This document shows, in pieces, positions 29,439 through 39,011 of a DNA stretch of 64,000 nucleotides (the first letter of the stretch is position 1; each line of letters opens with the position of its first letter). Made by a program: the position numbers and the translations under genes. The stretch comes from Moritella yayanosii (GTDB lineage Bacteria > Pseudomonadota > Gammaproteobacteria > Enterobacterales > Moritellaceae). The notes under the pieces are model-generated. The model searched no databases. It saw nothing but the letters and a program-made list of their open reading frames with translations, and had not been told where the DNA came from. Where the stretch lies: positions 2,914,001 through 2,978,000 of the forward strand of contig NZ_LS483250.1 in the NCBI RefSeq assembly GCF_900465055.1. Direction: 5' to 3'.

Positions 29439-30770
29439 GTGAACAAGGATCGTCTCCCAAACCAACAACCCGAAAATAACACCGAGCTAATTAGTTTAGC
29501 CTTATCTCATTCTTTGCGAACGCAACGAGCCTTATTTTTAATCCAGCTAAAATCGGCCTTACAAGAGTTGCAGCAGACCCAACGCAGCTTCGTACTTTTG
29601 CTGATCAAGGTGGATAATATCACCGAGGTTGAACAAAGCTTTGGCAGTGAACTCAGCCATAAGTTAATTACGATCATCCAAACTCATTTACAATCATTAA
29701 CGTCAAGTAATGATTGCTTAGTTAACTTACAAGGTGACGAGTTTGCCTTATTAAAAACAGATATCACCGATGCCGATAGCGCCATAGAACTGGCCAAAGA
29801 AATTCAGTCACAGTTTCGGTTTAGTTTTCAAGTGAACAATTATAAAATTCTCTGCAGTAGTAGTATCGGTATTAGCTTACAACAAGCACCGCATTCTGTT
29901 AGCCAGGTATTGAAAGATGCCGATATCGCCCTAACAAATGCACGACACCAAGGCTTTGGTCAATATCACCTTTCCACCGCATTACCAACGCCAATGAAAA
30001 ACACCCTGGGCATACTGCAACAAGAGAAGCTCACACGCGCTATTATTAACCACGATATATTGCCTTACTACCAACCCATTATTCAACTAAACAACAATCA
30101 ACTGATCGGCTTTGAAGTGATAGCTCATTGGCATGAGAAAGAGCAGTGCGGTGATAATAATTTTATCTCATTAGCAGAGAACACCGATATTATCATCGCG
30201 CTCGATTTACATATTATTAATAAAGCCTGCTTACAGCTCAAAAAGTGGCATAACTCCCACAGAGACAATCAACAAATCATATTAACCATGAACTTATCAG
30301 CCAAGCACCTTATTCTTAATGGTGCGGTTGAACATTTAATTTTTATTATTCAACAACAACAGATACCCCCGCATAGCCTGGTATTTGAATTTAGGGAACA
30401 GGAATTCATGCTGCACAATAAATTTGCCATTTGCTCGTTAGAAAAATTGCGGCAAATTGGGGTGAAAGTGGGGCTAGATGATTTTGGTACCGGTTTTAGT
30501 TCGTTAAACGCTTTTTTTCAATATCCAATTGATTTTGTCAAAATAGACAGCCGTTTTACCAATCGTATGCTGATGTCCAAAAAAGACTTGTCATTAATTC
30601 GGGTAATTAGAGATATTAGCCACGATATGGGTTTTAAGGTGATTGTAGAAGGTATTGAGACCCAGCAGCAGCACGCTAAGTTAGTGGAGTTAGGCTGCGA
30701 GTTTGGCCAAGGCAGTTATATCGCAGAACCAATGGATTACAGGCACGTTAATCGCTTATTAGATCTCTAA
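29439..30770 (+). CDS. GGDEF/EAL domain protein
   Basis: 443 aa from a GTG at 29439 (TTAGGA 8 bases upstream). The N-terminal GGDEF domain (about 40-180) has QGDEF instead of GGDEF and lacks an RxxD inhibitory site, so cyclase activity is doubtful. The EAL domain (about 195-443) has EVI in place of EAL but retains the Glu and other metal/catalytic positions: NLS, an E-x-x-E pair in FEFRE, DDFGTG, VKID and EGIE. It may therefore be a c-di-GMP phosphodiesterase. No transmembrane or sensory domain is seen; cytoplasmic. Confidence 0.85.
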   Translation: MNKDRLPNQQPENNTELISLALSHSLRTQRALFLIQLKSALQELQQTQRSFVLLLIKVDNITEVEQSFGSELSHKLITIIQTHLQSLTSSNDCLVNLQGDEFALLKTDITDADSAIELAKEIQSQFRFSFQVNNYKILCSSSIGISLQQAPHSVSQVLKDADIALTNARHQGFGQYHLSTALPTPMKNTLGILQQEKLTRAIINHDILPYYQPIIQLNNNQLIGFEVIAHWHEKEQCGDNNFISLAENTDIIIALDLHIINKACLQLKKWHNSHRDNQQIILTMNLSAKHLILNGAVEHLIFIIQQQQIPPHSLVFEFREQEFMLHNKFAICSLEKLRQIGVKVGLDDFGTGFSSLNAFFQYPIDFVKIDSRFTNRMLMSKKDLSLIRVIRDISHDMGFKVIVEGIETQQQHAKLVELGCEFGQGSYIAEPMDYRHVNRLLDL

Positions 30771-30810
30771 TAAGCGATTAAATCGATACGCCGAAGCCTG
30801 TGTGAGGTGG

Positions 30811-32826
30811 CTATTTATTAAATAACGCTCTTAGATTCGCCACGCCTCGTTTACCTTTTGCTTGTTTTTCTACTGCCGAATCCGGTTTTTTACGTAAGTC
30901 CCATTCGAGATCATCTTGCGGTAACTCGAACAAGAAACGGCTTGGTTCCGGCTTCACCACTTCACCAAACTGACGACGTTCTTTACAGAGCATCATGAAT
31001 AAGACTTTTTGCGCACGAGTGATACCCACGTAGGCCAAACGGCGTTCCTCTTCGACATTCGGATCATCATCAATCGAGCTTTGATGCGGTAATATGCCCT
31101 CTTCCATACCTACCATGAATACGTACGGAAATTCCAGCCCTTTAGAAGCATGGAAAGTCATTAACTGCACTTGATCAGAATCGTCGTCTTCTTCGTTACG
31201 TTCAAGCATATCCCGTAAGGTTAAGCGGGTAACAACCTGCGCTAACGTCATCTCTTCATCGAGATCATCGCCCTTGAGCATTTCAGTCACCCAGCGATAC
31301 AGCTCTGAAACATTCTTCATGCGCATTTCTGCGGCTTTAGCACTGGTACTGGTTTCGTATAACCAATCTTCGTAATGAATATCACGCACCATATCACGTA
31401 CCGCATCAATGCTATCGCAACGCTGTTCCTGATCGGCTAATGCCACTAACCAACGGGTAAAACCACGCACCGCAAGTAAACCACGTCCCGTCAGGGTTTG
31501 CTCTAAGCCCATTTCAAAACTAGCAGCAAACAAGCTAATATTACGCATGTTGGCGTAATTACCTAATTTTTCTAATGTTGTCGGGCCAATTTCACGGCGC
31601 GGTACGTTTACCACACGTAAAAACGCATTATCATCATCCGGGTTCACGAGTAATCGCAGGTAAGCCATCATATCTTTTATTTCGGCACGCGAGAAGAATG
31701 ATGTTCCACCACTGATCTTATACGGAATACGGTTAGTCATTAGCGTTTTTTCAAATAACCGCGACTGATGATTACCACGGTATAAGATCGCATAATCTTT
31801 ATAGTCACTGCGCGCCATAAACTTGTGTGCTAGTAGTTCTGATACTACTTTTTCAGCTTCATGCTCTTCATTTTTAGTGGTGAACACTTTAATCGGCTCG
31901 CCATAACCAAGCTCGCTGAATAAGCGTTTATTAAATTCATGGGGATTATTATCAATTAAGATATTTGCCGCTTTCAAGATTCGTTGGGTCGAACGGTAGT
32001 TTTGCTCAAGCTTCACCACTTTCAAACCCGGAAAATCTTTTTGCAATAATGTCAGATTTTCAGGTCGGGCACCACGCCATGAATAAATTGACTGATCATC
32101 ATCACCGACCACAGTAAACTTTGCACTTTGACCGACAATTAACTTCACCAATTCATATTGGCTGGTATTGGTATCTTGGTATTCATCCACTAATAAATAG
32201 CGGATCTTGTTTTGCCAGCGTTCGCGTACTTCTTCATTTAAGCGTAACAACAGTGTTGGCATCATGATGAGATCATCAAAGTCCAAGGCATTATACGCTT
32301 TCATGTGGCGGATATAGTCGTCATAACACTGGGCAAATAATTTGTCTTGTGGCATCTGCGCACGCGCAATCGCTTGTGGCGGCAATACCAACTCATTTTT
32401 CCAACTAGAAATGGCGCTACGCAATTGGTCGATAAGCTCTTTATCTTCTTCTAGCGTATCTTGGGTGAGTTCTTTTAATAATGCGGTCTGGTCTTGATCA
32501 TCAAACAGCGTAAATGCTTGTTTAATTCCTAAGTGTTTATATTCTTTACGAATAATATTTAAACCTAAGGTATGAAACGTCGATACCATTAAGCCTTTTG
32601 CTTCTTTCTTACCTAATGTCTTAGCAATACGTTCTTTCATTTCGCGCGCTGCTTTATTGGTAAAGGTTAGCGCCGCAATATTACAGGCCTTGTAACTGCA
32701 GTTTTGTACCAGGTGGGCAATTTTGGTGGTAATAACACGGGTTTTACCACTGCCAGCACCAGCGAGTACCAAACACGGACCAGAAATATATTTTACAGCT
32801 TCATCCTGACGGGGATTCAATTTCAT
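30811..32826 (-). CDS. rep: ATP-dependent DNA helicase Rep
   Basis: 671 aa, UvrD/Rep superfamily 1 helicase. Walker A AGAGSGKT (23-30), motif II DEYQDTN, motif [18 protein letters not shown], motif IV QNYRS, motif [15 protein letters not shown] and motif VI VGITRAQ are all present. Length matches Rep rather than UvrD (~720 aa). It helps replication forks pass protein-bound DNA. It is a single gene downstream of rpmBG, separated from them by a terminator. Confidence 0.96.
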   Translation of the reverse strand: MKLNPRQDEAVKYISGPCLVLAGAGSGKTRVITTKIAHLVQNCSYKACNIAALTFTNKAAREMKERIAKTLGKKEAKGLMVSTFHTLGLNIIRKEYKHLGIKQAFTLFDDQDQTALLKELTQDTLEEDKELIDQLRSAISSWKNELVLPPQAIARAQMPQDKLFAQCYDDYIRHMKAYNALDFDDLIMMPTLLLRLNEEVRERWQNKIRYLLVDEYQDTNTSQYELVKLIVGQSAKFTVVGDDDQSIYSWRGARPENLTLLQKDFPGLKVVKLEQNYRSTQRILKAANILIDNNPHEFNKRLFSELGYGEPIKVFTTKNEEHEAEKVVSELLAHKFMARSDYKDYAILYRGNHQSRLFEKTLMTNRIPYKISGGTSFFSRAEIKDMMAYLRLLVNPDDDNAFLRVVNVPRREIGPTTLEKLGNYANMRNISLFAASFEMGLEQTLTGRGLLAVRGFTRWLVALADQEQRCDSIDAVRDMVRDIHYEDWLYETSTSAKAAEMRMKNVSELYRWVTEMLKGDDLDEEMTLAQVVTRLTLRDMLERNEEDDDSDQVQLMTFHASKGLEFPYVFMVGMEEGILPHQSSIDDDPNVEEERRLAYVGITRAQKVLFMMLCKERRQFGEVVKPEPSRFLFELPQDDLEWDLRKKPDSAVEKQAKGKRGVANLRALFNK

Positions 32827-32891
32827 AAGGGCAACACCAGACTAAAACATGAGGAAAAGAGGTAGAAATTAGATTGTAGCAAATTTAACAT

Positions 32892-32925
32892 AAAAAAAAT
32901 GCCAGTTATAAATAACTGGCATTTT
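32892..32925 (-). terminator. Terminator of the rpmB-rpmG operon
   Basis: A 13-bp stem (32896-32908 with 32913-32925) with a 4-base loop reads into an 8-T run on the minus strand, 27 bp past the rpmG stop. Confidence 0.85.
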
Positions 32926-32951
32926 CTATACATCGAATGCGCAATCAAGAA

Positions 32952-33107
32952 TTACTTGATTTTGCCTTCTTTGTACATAACGTGCTTGCGAACTACAGGA
33001 TCAAACTTCTTGATCTCCATTTTCTCAGGCATGTTTCTTTTATTCTTAGTAGTGGTATAGAAGTGACCAGTACCAGCAGATGAATTCAAACGAATTTTAT
33101 CGCGCAT
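32952..33107 (-). CDS. rpmG: 50S ribosomal protein L33
   Basis: 51 aa ([20 protein letters not shown]...), the classic L33 sequence with basic [17 protein letters not shown] and [13 protein letters not shown] end. The zinc-binding cysteines of the alternative L33 type are absent. It has a GGAGCTC ribosome binding site and lies 11 bp after rpmB, the usual rpmBG arrangement. Confidence 0.97.
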   Translation of the reverse strand: MRDKIRLNSSAGTGHFYTTTKNKRNMPEKMEIKKFDPVVRKHVMYKEGKIK

Positions 33108-33118
33108 AATAGAGCTCC

Positions 33119-33355
33119 TTAAACCTTCTCACCACGGGCACGCATTTCAGCAAGAACTGAATCGATACCCTTTTTATCAATAATACGCATACCTTTACAA
33201 GTAAGACGTAACTTTACAAAGCGGTTTTCGCTCTCAACCCAGAAACGATGTGTATGTAGGTTTGGCAAAAAACGGCGACGTGTGCGGTTTTTTGCGTGAG
33301 AAACGTTGTTACCAACAGCTGGTTTTTTACCAGTAACTTGGCATACTTTTGACAT
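33119..33355 (-). CDS. rpmB: 50S ribosomal protein L28
   Basis: 78 aa from the ATG at 33355 (GGAG 7-8 bases upstream); a longer frame to 33400 adds a non-homologous extension and is rejected. The sequence [21 protein letters not shown] and [16 protein letters not shown] are the L28 hallmarks. First gene of rpmB-rpmG with a strong promoter upstream. Confidence 0.97.
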   Translation of the reverse strand: MSKVCQVTGKKPAVGNNVSHAKNRTRRRFLPNLHTHRFWVESENRFVKLRLTCKGMRIIDKKGIDSVLAEMRARGEKV

Positions 33356-33432
33356 AGTGTGCTCCAATAACTTCAAATATAAGTGTCTACATAGTCGCAT
33401 TTGAAGCTACTAGGTATACTTTTAATGCTCGG

Positions 33433-33461
33433 TTTATACAGTAAACCCAGACACAAATCAA
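33433..33461 (-). promoter_or_regulatory. Promoter of rpmB-rpmG
   Basis: On the minus strand TTGATT (-35), a 17-bp spacer and TATAAA (-10) followed by a GC-rich CCGAGC discriminator, about 80 bp upstream of rpmB. The rest of the 33356-33702 gap is AT-rich; a lone TATAAT at 33668-33673 may belong to csdA on the plus strand but has no good -35. Confidence 0.6.
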
Positions 33462-33702
33462 TAATAGTGCAAAATATCACCATCTTTAACCTCACATAAA
33501 TAGCGCTAAAAACAAGCACGCCTGATTACTTTATGACCACTCATGCCATGAAACAGTTTAAAACACAAAAAAAAGCCAAAAACCAGCAATAAAAATTAAA
33601 TCATAATAATTGCAAAAACTATTTCAACGCGCCTAAATGGACAAATGCGCAAGGCGTTCTTTCAGGTTATAATCCCCCACTCCTTGATAGTGAGTTTACA
33701 CC

Positions 33703-34923
33703 ATGCTTAACGATATAGAATTAACCGACCTTAGACAACAATTCCCCGTATTATCGCAACAAGTCAATGATCACCCATTAATTTACTTAGATAATGCCGC
33801 GACAAGCCAAAAACCCTTGTGTGTTCTCGAAGCGATTAATACCTATTATCGTGACATAAACGCTAATGTCCACCGCGCGTCACATGCACTCAGCGCGCAG
33901 GCCACATCTGCCTATGAAAATGCCCGCGATATCTGCGCGCAATTTATTAATGCCAATAGCAGTAAAGAGATCATTTGGACGCGTGGCACCACCGAAGCGA
34001 TTAACTTAATCGCCAATTGCTTAACCACCAGTATCCAAGCAGGCGATGAGATCATCATTTCCACCTTAGAGCATCACGCCAATATCGTGCCTTGGCAAAT
34101 GCTCGCACAACGTACAGGCGCCATCCTCAAGGTTATTCCGCTGTTACCGTCAACCGACATAGATATACAGGCCTATAAGCAATTACTCAGCGATAAAACC
34201 AAGTTAGTGGCGGTTAGCCATGTCTCTAATGCCATCGGCACCGTGAATCCAATTGAAGAGATAATTACGTTAGCCAAGCAAACGGGTGCGAAGGTATTAA
34301 TCGACGGCGCCCAAGCTATTGCGCATTGGCAGGTTGACGTGCAAGCCCTCGGTTGTGATTTTTATGTGTTCTCTGGGCATAAAATGTATGGTCCTACCGG
34401 TATCGGCGTACTCTGGGGTAAAGAAGAAGCGCTTAATCAACTGCCGCCTTGGCAAGGCGGTGGCGAAATGATTAAAACTGTAAGCTTTGCACAAACCACT
34501 TATAACGAGCTACCGTTTAAATTTGAAGCCGGTACCCCCAACATTGCTGGTGCGATCAGTCTGGCCCGCGCCATGACGTTTCTAACCAGTTACGACCGAC
34601 AAGTGTTGGCTGCTCACGAAGCCGAATTACTGGCCTACACCACGGCGCAACTCGAAAATATGCCGCGCATTAAGATCATAGGCGCGCCGCACCATCGTGC
34701 TGGCGGTGTCAGCTTTATTATGGATGATGCGCATAATAGTGATGTGGGGATGCTGTTGGACTTACAAGGCATTGCGGTTCGCACGGGTCATCACTGTGCA
34801 CAACCTCTGATGCAGAGCCTTAATTTATCCGGCACCATCCGGGTGTCGTTGGCTATTTATAATACCAAAGCAGAAATAGACTTCTTTATTAAAGCATTGA
34901 ATGAACTACAAGATTTACTCTAA
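33703..34923 (+). CDS. csdA: Cysteine desulfurase, SufS/CsdA group
   Basis: 406 aa PLP enzyme that converts cysteine to alanine and passes the sulfur as a persulfide. PLP Lys lies in FSGHKMYGPTG and the active-site Cys in RTGHHCAQPLM. Class-V aminotransferase motifs TRGTTEAINLIA and EHHANIVPW are present. The csdE partner starts 95 bp downstream from its preferred start, and tcdA, a known third CSD-system gene, lies at 36888, which favours CsdA over SufS. Confidence 0.93.
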   Translation: MLNDIELTDLRQQFPVLSQQVNDHPLIYLDNAATSQKPLCVLEAINTYYRDINANVHRASHALSAQATSAYENARDICAQFINANSSKEIIWTRGTTEAINLIANCLTTSIQAGDEIIISTLEHHANIVPWQMLAQRTGAILKVIPLLPSTDIDIQAYKQLLSDKTKLVAVSHVSNAIGTVNPIEEIITLAKQTGAKVLIDGAQAIAHWQVDVQALGCDFYVFSGHKMYGPTGIGVLWGKEEALNQLPPWQGGGEMIKTVSFAQTTYNELPFKFEAGTPNIAGAISLARAMTFLTSYDRQVLAAHEAELLAYTTAQLENMPRIKIIGAPHHRAGGVSFIMDDAHNSDVGMLLDLQGIAVRTGHHCAQPLMQSLNLSGTIRVSLAIYNTKAEIDFFIKALNELQDLL

Positions 34924-35018
34924 TCTGTTACCGTATCTAGAGCACCGTTATTGTAATGAATAACAGATTAACTTTATCCTGCCAGGCTGCAAGTCTGGTT
35001 AGCAATACAGGAATGATC

Positions 35019-35444
35019 ATGACCGATTTCTCGTCGAGCCCATTTGGCAACGAAATTACCAGTACCGATGTAATAACGTTATTAACCGCACAAGCTGGCT
35101 GGCAAAATAAATACCGCCAATTAATTTTGCTCGGTAAAAAGATCCCAGCGTTAACGGATGACTATAAAGTAGCAGAAAATCAAATTAAAGGCTGTGAAAG
35201 TCAGGCGTGGATAGTATTTAGTTGCGATAATGACGGACGTTTATGGTTTGGGCTAGATTCAGATGCGCGTATTGTAAAAGGGTTAATGGCGACGCTATTA
35301 GCAGCAGTGAATGGCAAAACGCGCGTTGAAATCGCAGCATTTGATATTGATTGCTATTTCACTCAGCTTGGTTTTATGCAACAGCTAAGCCCTTCTCGTG
35401 GCAATGGCTTAAAAGCCGTGATAGCGGCAATACAAGCGGCTTAA
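35019..35444 (+). CDS. csdE: Sulfur acceptor protein CsdE (SufE family)
   Basis: 141 aa from the ATG at 35019, which has AGGA 6 bases upstream; the longer frame from 34956 is unlikely. It accepts persulfide sulfur from CsdA on the Cys of IKGCESQAW. The core W-x-x-KYRQLILLGKKIPALTDDYK and SRGNGL blocks match SufE/CsdE. E. coli CsdE is of similar length. Confidence 0.92.
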   Translation: MTDFSSSPFGNEITSTDVITLLTAQAGWQNKYRQLILLGKKIPALTDDYKVAENQIKGCESQAWIVFSCDNDGRLWFGLDSDARIVKGLMATLLAAVNGKTRVEIAAFDIDCYFTQLGFMQQLSPSRGNGLKAVIAAIQAA

Positions 35445-35453
35445 TCGGCCGAC

Positions 35454-35485
35454 ATCAAGTGGTGAATCAATGTTCCCCACTTGAT
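35454..35485. terminator. Hairpin between convergent csdE and thiolase
   Basis: Perfect 9-bp arms ATCAAGTGG and CCACTTGAT with a 14-base loop. No T-run on either side, so termination is uncertain; it may stabilise 3' ends. Confidence 0.35.
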
Positions 35486-35535
35486 CAAGTCACGCTATAT
35501 TAATCAAACCTTAATCAAAAAAAACTAGCTAAGCA

Positions 35536-36747
35536 TTACTTCTGCAAGTTTTTAACGATCAAAGCCGTGCCCATACCACCACCTATACACAGTGATGCTA
35601 AGCCATAGTCGACACCACGTTTTTGCATTTCGTGTAATAATGTTACCGTAATACGACCACCAGATGCACCCAACGGATGACCTAATGCGATAGCGCCACC
35701 GTTGACATTAGTCTTATCGGCAAACCAATCCATATCCACATTGTGTGCTTGAGTCAGATTCGTCATTACCCCTAACGCTTGCGCAGCAAAGGCTTCATTG
35801 AGCTCTAACAACTCCATCTGCTCTAATGACATGTCAGCACGTTTAAGCGCTTGTTCAATCGCAGGAACAGGACCTAGTCCCATCACCTGCGGATCGACAC
35901 CACCTTGACCATAAGCAATTAATTCGGCCATCGGTTCTAAACCATATTTTTCCACGGCTGCTGCTGACGCTAAGATGATCGCCGCAGCACCATCATTGAT
36001 ACCCGATGCATTTGCCGCGGTTACTGAACCGTCCGCTTTAAATGCCGGACGCAGCTTCGCTAAATCTGCAACACTGGCATTATCTTTTGGATATTCATCC
36101 GTGGCGAAACTTTGTGTTTGGCGACGTACTTTGACTTCAACCGGTACTATCTCGTCAACAAAACGGCCTGCCGCAATGGCAGCAACCGCTTTGTGTTGGC
36201 TACCAACGGCAAAGGTATCTTGTTGCTCACGGGTTAAACCAAACTGCTCAACGATATTTTCTGCCGTCATGCCCATGTGGTAATTATTAAATACGTCGGT
36301 CAAACCATCATTAATCATGGCATCAACCATGGTCATGTTACCCATTTTTGAACCAAAGCGCGTTTTAGCGGGCATCAAATAAGGAATATTAGACATACTT
36401 TCCATGCCTGCAGCCACTACGATATCGGCATCTCCGGCTTTAATATGCGCCGCACCGTCCATAATCGTTTTCATGCCACTGCCACAGATCATATTTAACG
36501 TATAAGCAGGTACACTCGCAGGAATACCCGCTTGCATCGCCGCTTGACGACCTGGCCCCATGCCTTGTCCTGCACTAATCACATTACCAACAATCACTTC
36601 ATCAACGTGCTCTGGATTAACCTTGGCGGCTGCCAATGCGCCTTTGATCGCCGTAGCACCTAACGTAGCGGCGTCAACACCCGCTAAGCTACCGCCGAAA
36701 CTACCCAGCGCTGTACGTTTTGCTGCAACGATAAATACTTTACTCAT
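35536..36747 (-). CDS. atoB: Acetyl-CoA C-acetyltransferase (thiolase)
   Basis: 403 aa. Condenses two acetyl-CoA to acetoacetyl-CoA or the reverse. Active-site Cys88 lies in NMICGSGM, His in NGGAIALGHPLGASGG and the second Cys in SLCIGGGMG, all canonical. Length and these motifs fit a biosynthetic/AtoB-type thiolase better than FadA, but the symbol is tentative. It sits alone between csdE and tcdA with no other fatty-acid gene beside it. Confidence 0.92.
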   Translation of the reverse strand: MSKVFIVAAKRTALGSFGGSLAGVDAATLGATAIKGALAAAKVNPEHVDEVIVGNVISAGQGMGPGRQAAMQAGIPASVPAYTLNMICGSGMKTIMDGAAHIKAGDADIVVAAGMESMSNIPYLMPAKTRFGSKMGNMTMVDAMINDGLTDVFNNYHMGMTAENIVEQFGLTREQQDTFAVGSQHKAVAAIAAGRFVDEIVPVEVKVRRQTQSFATDEYPKDNASVADLAKLRPAFKADGSVTAANASGINDGAAAIILASAAAVEKYGLEPMAELIAYGQGGVDPQVMGLGPVPAIEQALKRADMSLEQMELLELNEAFAAQALGVMTNLTQAHNVDMDWFADKTNVNGGAIALGHPLGASGGRITVTLLHEMQKRGVDYGLASLCIGGGMGTALIVKNLQK

Positions 36748-36887
36748 ACCTTGTATCCTTACTTGATGTGATCAGTTTAGTTTTTCAAACATATGTTTGA
36801 ATTGTATCACAAGTGATTAACATAACCGAATTTAACCCGAGCAAAGCTAAGCGATAGGGAAAAGCCACGAGCGCGATATTAAATACC

Positions 36888-37688
36888 TTATTCAGATCGA
36901 TAACGCGCTTCTCTTTCGGCTAATTTTTTCAATACCCGCGAAGCTGCAATTAAACCAAAGCTAGCCGTCACTGCGGTTGAAGAACCGAAGCCACTTGAAC
37001 AATCCATGCCCGTGGCGCCGTCAAGAAAGTGCTTGGTCGAACATACTTCGCCATCCGTACCTGGGTAAATTAATTGCTCGGTTGAAAATACACATTCAAT
37101 ACCAAATCGACTGGTTGGGTTCTTACTGAAATTATGCAAACGGCGCAGATCAGAGCGTACTTTCGCTGCTAAAGGATCTTGATGTGTTCGAGATAAATCC
37201 AGTACTTGGATTTGGGTTGGATCGATTTGACCACCCGCAGCGCCAATCGTAATGCATTTGATTTTTTGTCGATTACAGTACGCTAACAGTGCCGTTTTTG
37301 AACGTACGCTATCAATCGCATCAATCACATAATCGAAATCTTTACTTATGTGCATGCCAACATCATCAACCGTGATAAAGTCATCGATTGGGGTCACGAC
37401 ACATTCTGGATTAATGGCACGAATACGCGCCGCCATTACATCAATTTTTTGCTGACCTATGGTGTCTTTTAAGGCATGAATTTGACGGTTGGTATTAGTC
37501 ACACAAATATCATCCATGTCGATCAGGGTGATCTTGCCGATGCCTGAACGTGCTAATGTTTCAGCGGCCCAAGAACCCACACCACCAATACCAATCACAC
37601 ACACATGTGCTTGACTAAAAAATTGCAGTGCTTTAACGCCATATAAACGTGCAATACCACCAAAACGATTGTCATATTCAGCTGACAT
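36888..37688 (-). CDS. tcdA: tRNA threonylcarbamoyladenosine dehydratase TcdA (CsdL)
   Basis: 266 aa, E1-like/ThiF fold. ATP-binding GIGGVGSWAAETLARSGIG (about 33-51) and LIDMDDICVTNTNRQ, adenylation Arg and DYVIDAIDSVRSK. It dehydrates t6A37 in tRNA to the cyclic form. In E. coli it is adjacent to csdAE, whose proteins stimulate it. Here it is on the opposite strand with a thiolase gene between, an altered but recognisable neighbourhood. Confidence 0.95.
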   Translation of the reverse strand: MSAEYDNRFGGIARLYGVKALQFFSQAHVCVIGIGGVGSWAAETLARSGIGKITLIDMDDICVTNTNRQIHALKDTIGQQKIDVMAARIRAINPECVVTPIDDFITVDDVGMHISKDFDYVIDAIDSVRSKTALLAYCNRQKIKCITIGAAGGQIDPTQIQVLDLSRTHQDPLAAKVRSDLRRLHNFSKNPTSRFGIECVFSTEQLIYPGTDGEVCSTKHFLDGATGMDCSSGFGSSTAVTASFGLIAASRVLKKLAEREARYRSE

Positions 37689-37855
37689 ACCCTACCCAAA
37701 ATCAAGCAAAAAACGCATTATACTGATTCAATCCGATAACACAAAGTTTGCAGTCAATAACACTTTCACCAGAAACATATTATCCAGCGCTAGACTAGAC
37801 AGATTTTTCAAATTTGTGCATTTAAAATGAGGTTTTAATTTAACGGATTTACGCT

Positions 37856-38605
37856 ATGTTTAATCTACTGACTTCGACTCTGGCTTCACAAACACGCTTA
37901 TGGGCTGGCACCAAAGCAGCAAAAACCACGATTAATGAGCAAGATCCGTTAATCATGTATGACAACGAAGCCGACCCACTGTGTCGCTTAGTACGTGAAG
38001 CGATTTCAGAGTTGAATCTGGATGTACTTATTATTCCTTGCCCCAAAGGCGGCGAGCGCCACATCCAACAGCTGCAAGACATGTATAGCACAGATAAAAT
38101 TCCGTTCCTAATCGATAAAAATACCCAGACCATCTTAAATTCAGCGTCAGAGATCATCGACTATTTATACAAACATTACGCCAATAGCAGTGCGCCGATC
38201 CGGTTACGCGCTAATATTTTTAATTATGCCACTTCCACCAGTGCCTCACTGATCCGTTGGAACGCTGGTAAAACCAAAAAACCAGCACTAGAGCCAACCG
38301 ACCCACTGGTATTATACAGTTTTGAAAGTAGCCCTTATTCACGTCCAGTGCGTGAGACGTTATGTGAATTAGAACTGCCATATTTACTGATCAATTTAGG
38401 TAAGCAACAATTTGGTGAACTTGGCCCGGCTATCCATCGCCTAAGTCTAGGTGAATACACGCCGTTACCAGAAACTAAACGCAGTGCATTTTTTGCTGAA
38501 CATGGCACAGTACAAGTGCCGTTCTTGAAAGATCCGAACACCGATGTGGATATGTTTGAATCAAAAGCGATAGTGAAGTATTTAATTACGACGTATGCGC
38601 TTTAG
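37856..38605 (+). CDS. Protein with two tandem glutathione S-transferase N-terminal (thioredoxin-like) domains
   Basis: 249 aa. An internal duplication is visible: DPLIMYDNEADPLCRLVREAISELNL (about 31-56) and DPLVLYSFESSPYSRPVRETLCELEL (about 149-174), each followed by a cis-Pro-like segment (DKIPFLID, VQVPFLKDPN) and an E/S-A or E-S-K-A helix. The glutathione-binding C-terminal helical domain of true GSTs is absent. The first repeat keeps one Cys (PLCR) and the second has Ser at that position (PYSR), so any redox chemistry is uncertain. Likely cytoplasmic; function unknown. Confidence 0.75.
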   Translation: MFNLLTSTLASQTRLWAGTKAAKTTINEQDPLIMYDNEADPLCRLVREAISELNLDVLIIPCPKGGERHIQQLQDMYSTDKIPFLIDKNTQTILNSASEIIDYLYKHYANSSAPIRLRANIFNYATSTSASLIRWNAGKTKKPALEPTDPLVLYSFESSPYSRPVRETLCELELPYLLINLGKQQFGELGPAIHRLSLGEYTPLPETKRSAFFAEHGTVQVPFLKDPNTDVDMFESKAIVKYLITTYAL

Positions 38606-38940
38606 GTTCATCTCCGCTCTGAATAACAGTAAGCATGTATAATTATTGGCTATGTATGCTTAACGCTGACCAAATACAGATAAATAGCCACTGTTAGTCT
38701 CATCTCGCCTGAAAATAGAAACCACCAAACTAGTGCAACATTAAGTTTTTAATTTAAGGGCTAATCTTCAAAGTTTGGGTCGTGTTTTAAGGCTTTCAGG
38801 TGATCTTTAGATCTAACACCCTTTAGACGCCTACAGCGCGTAACGCATGTTATGTAAGATTGGTACTGGGAATTGCGTTTATCAAAACAAATTTCCAAAC
38901 GCACCTTAATTACCAAATCCGTAATCATCTAAATTTAAAC
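38606..38940. other. Gap downstream of GST-like gene
   Basis: No transcript-level signal is clear in this stretch. It holds one short minus-strand ORF (listed separately) and no palindrome or good promoter pair. Confidence 0.4.
38761..38904 (-). CDS. Possible 47-aa small protein
   Basis: An open frame from GTG (38904) to TAG (38761) encodes a basic peptide ending KGVRSKDHLKALKHDPNFED, a natural-looking amphipathic C-terminus. Ribosome binding site evidence is weak. It lies 37 bp past the ilvC terminator on the same strand. It could equally be the tail of a decayed gene; I recognise no family. Confidence 0.25.
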   Translation of the reverse strand: MRLEICFDKRNSQYQSYITCVTRCRRLKGVRSKDHLKALKHDPNFED

Positions 38941-38979
38941 AAAAAAAGCCCAGTAAACATCATCATGTCTACTGGGCTT
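38941..38979 (-). terminator. Terminator downstream of ilvC
   Basis: A 10-bp stem (38946-38955 with 38970-38979), extended inward by four more pairs after one mismatch, reads into TTTTTTT on the minus strand 32 bp past the ilvC stop. Confidence 0.85.
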
Positions 38980-39011
38980 AGCAACTCACACCATGATGAT
39001 CACATCAGGTA

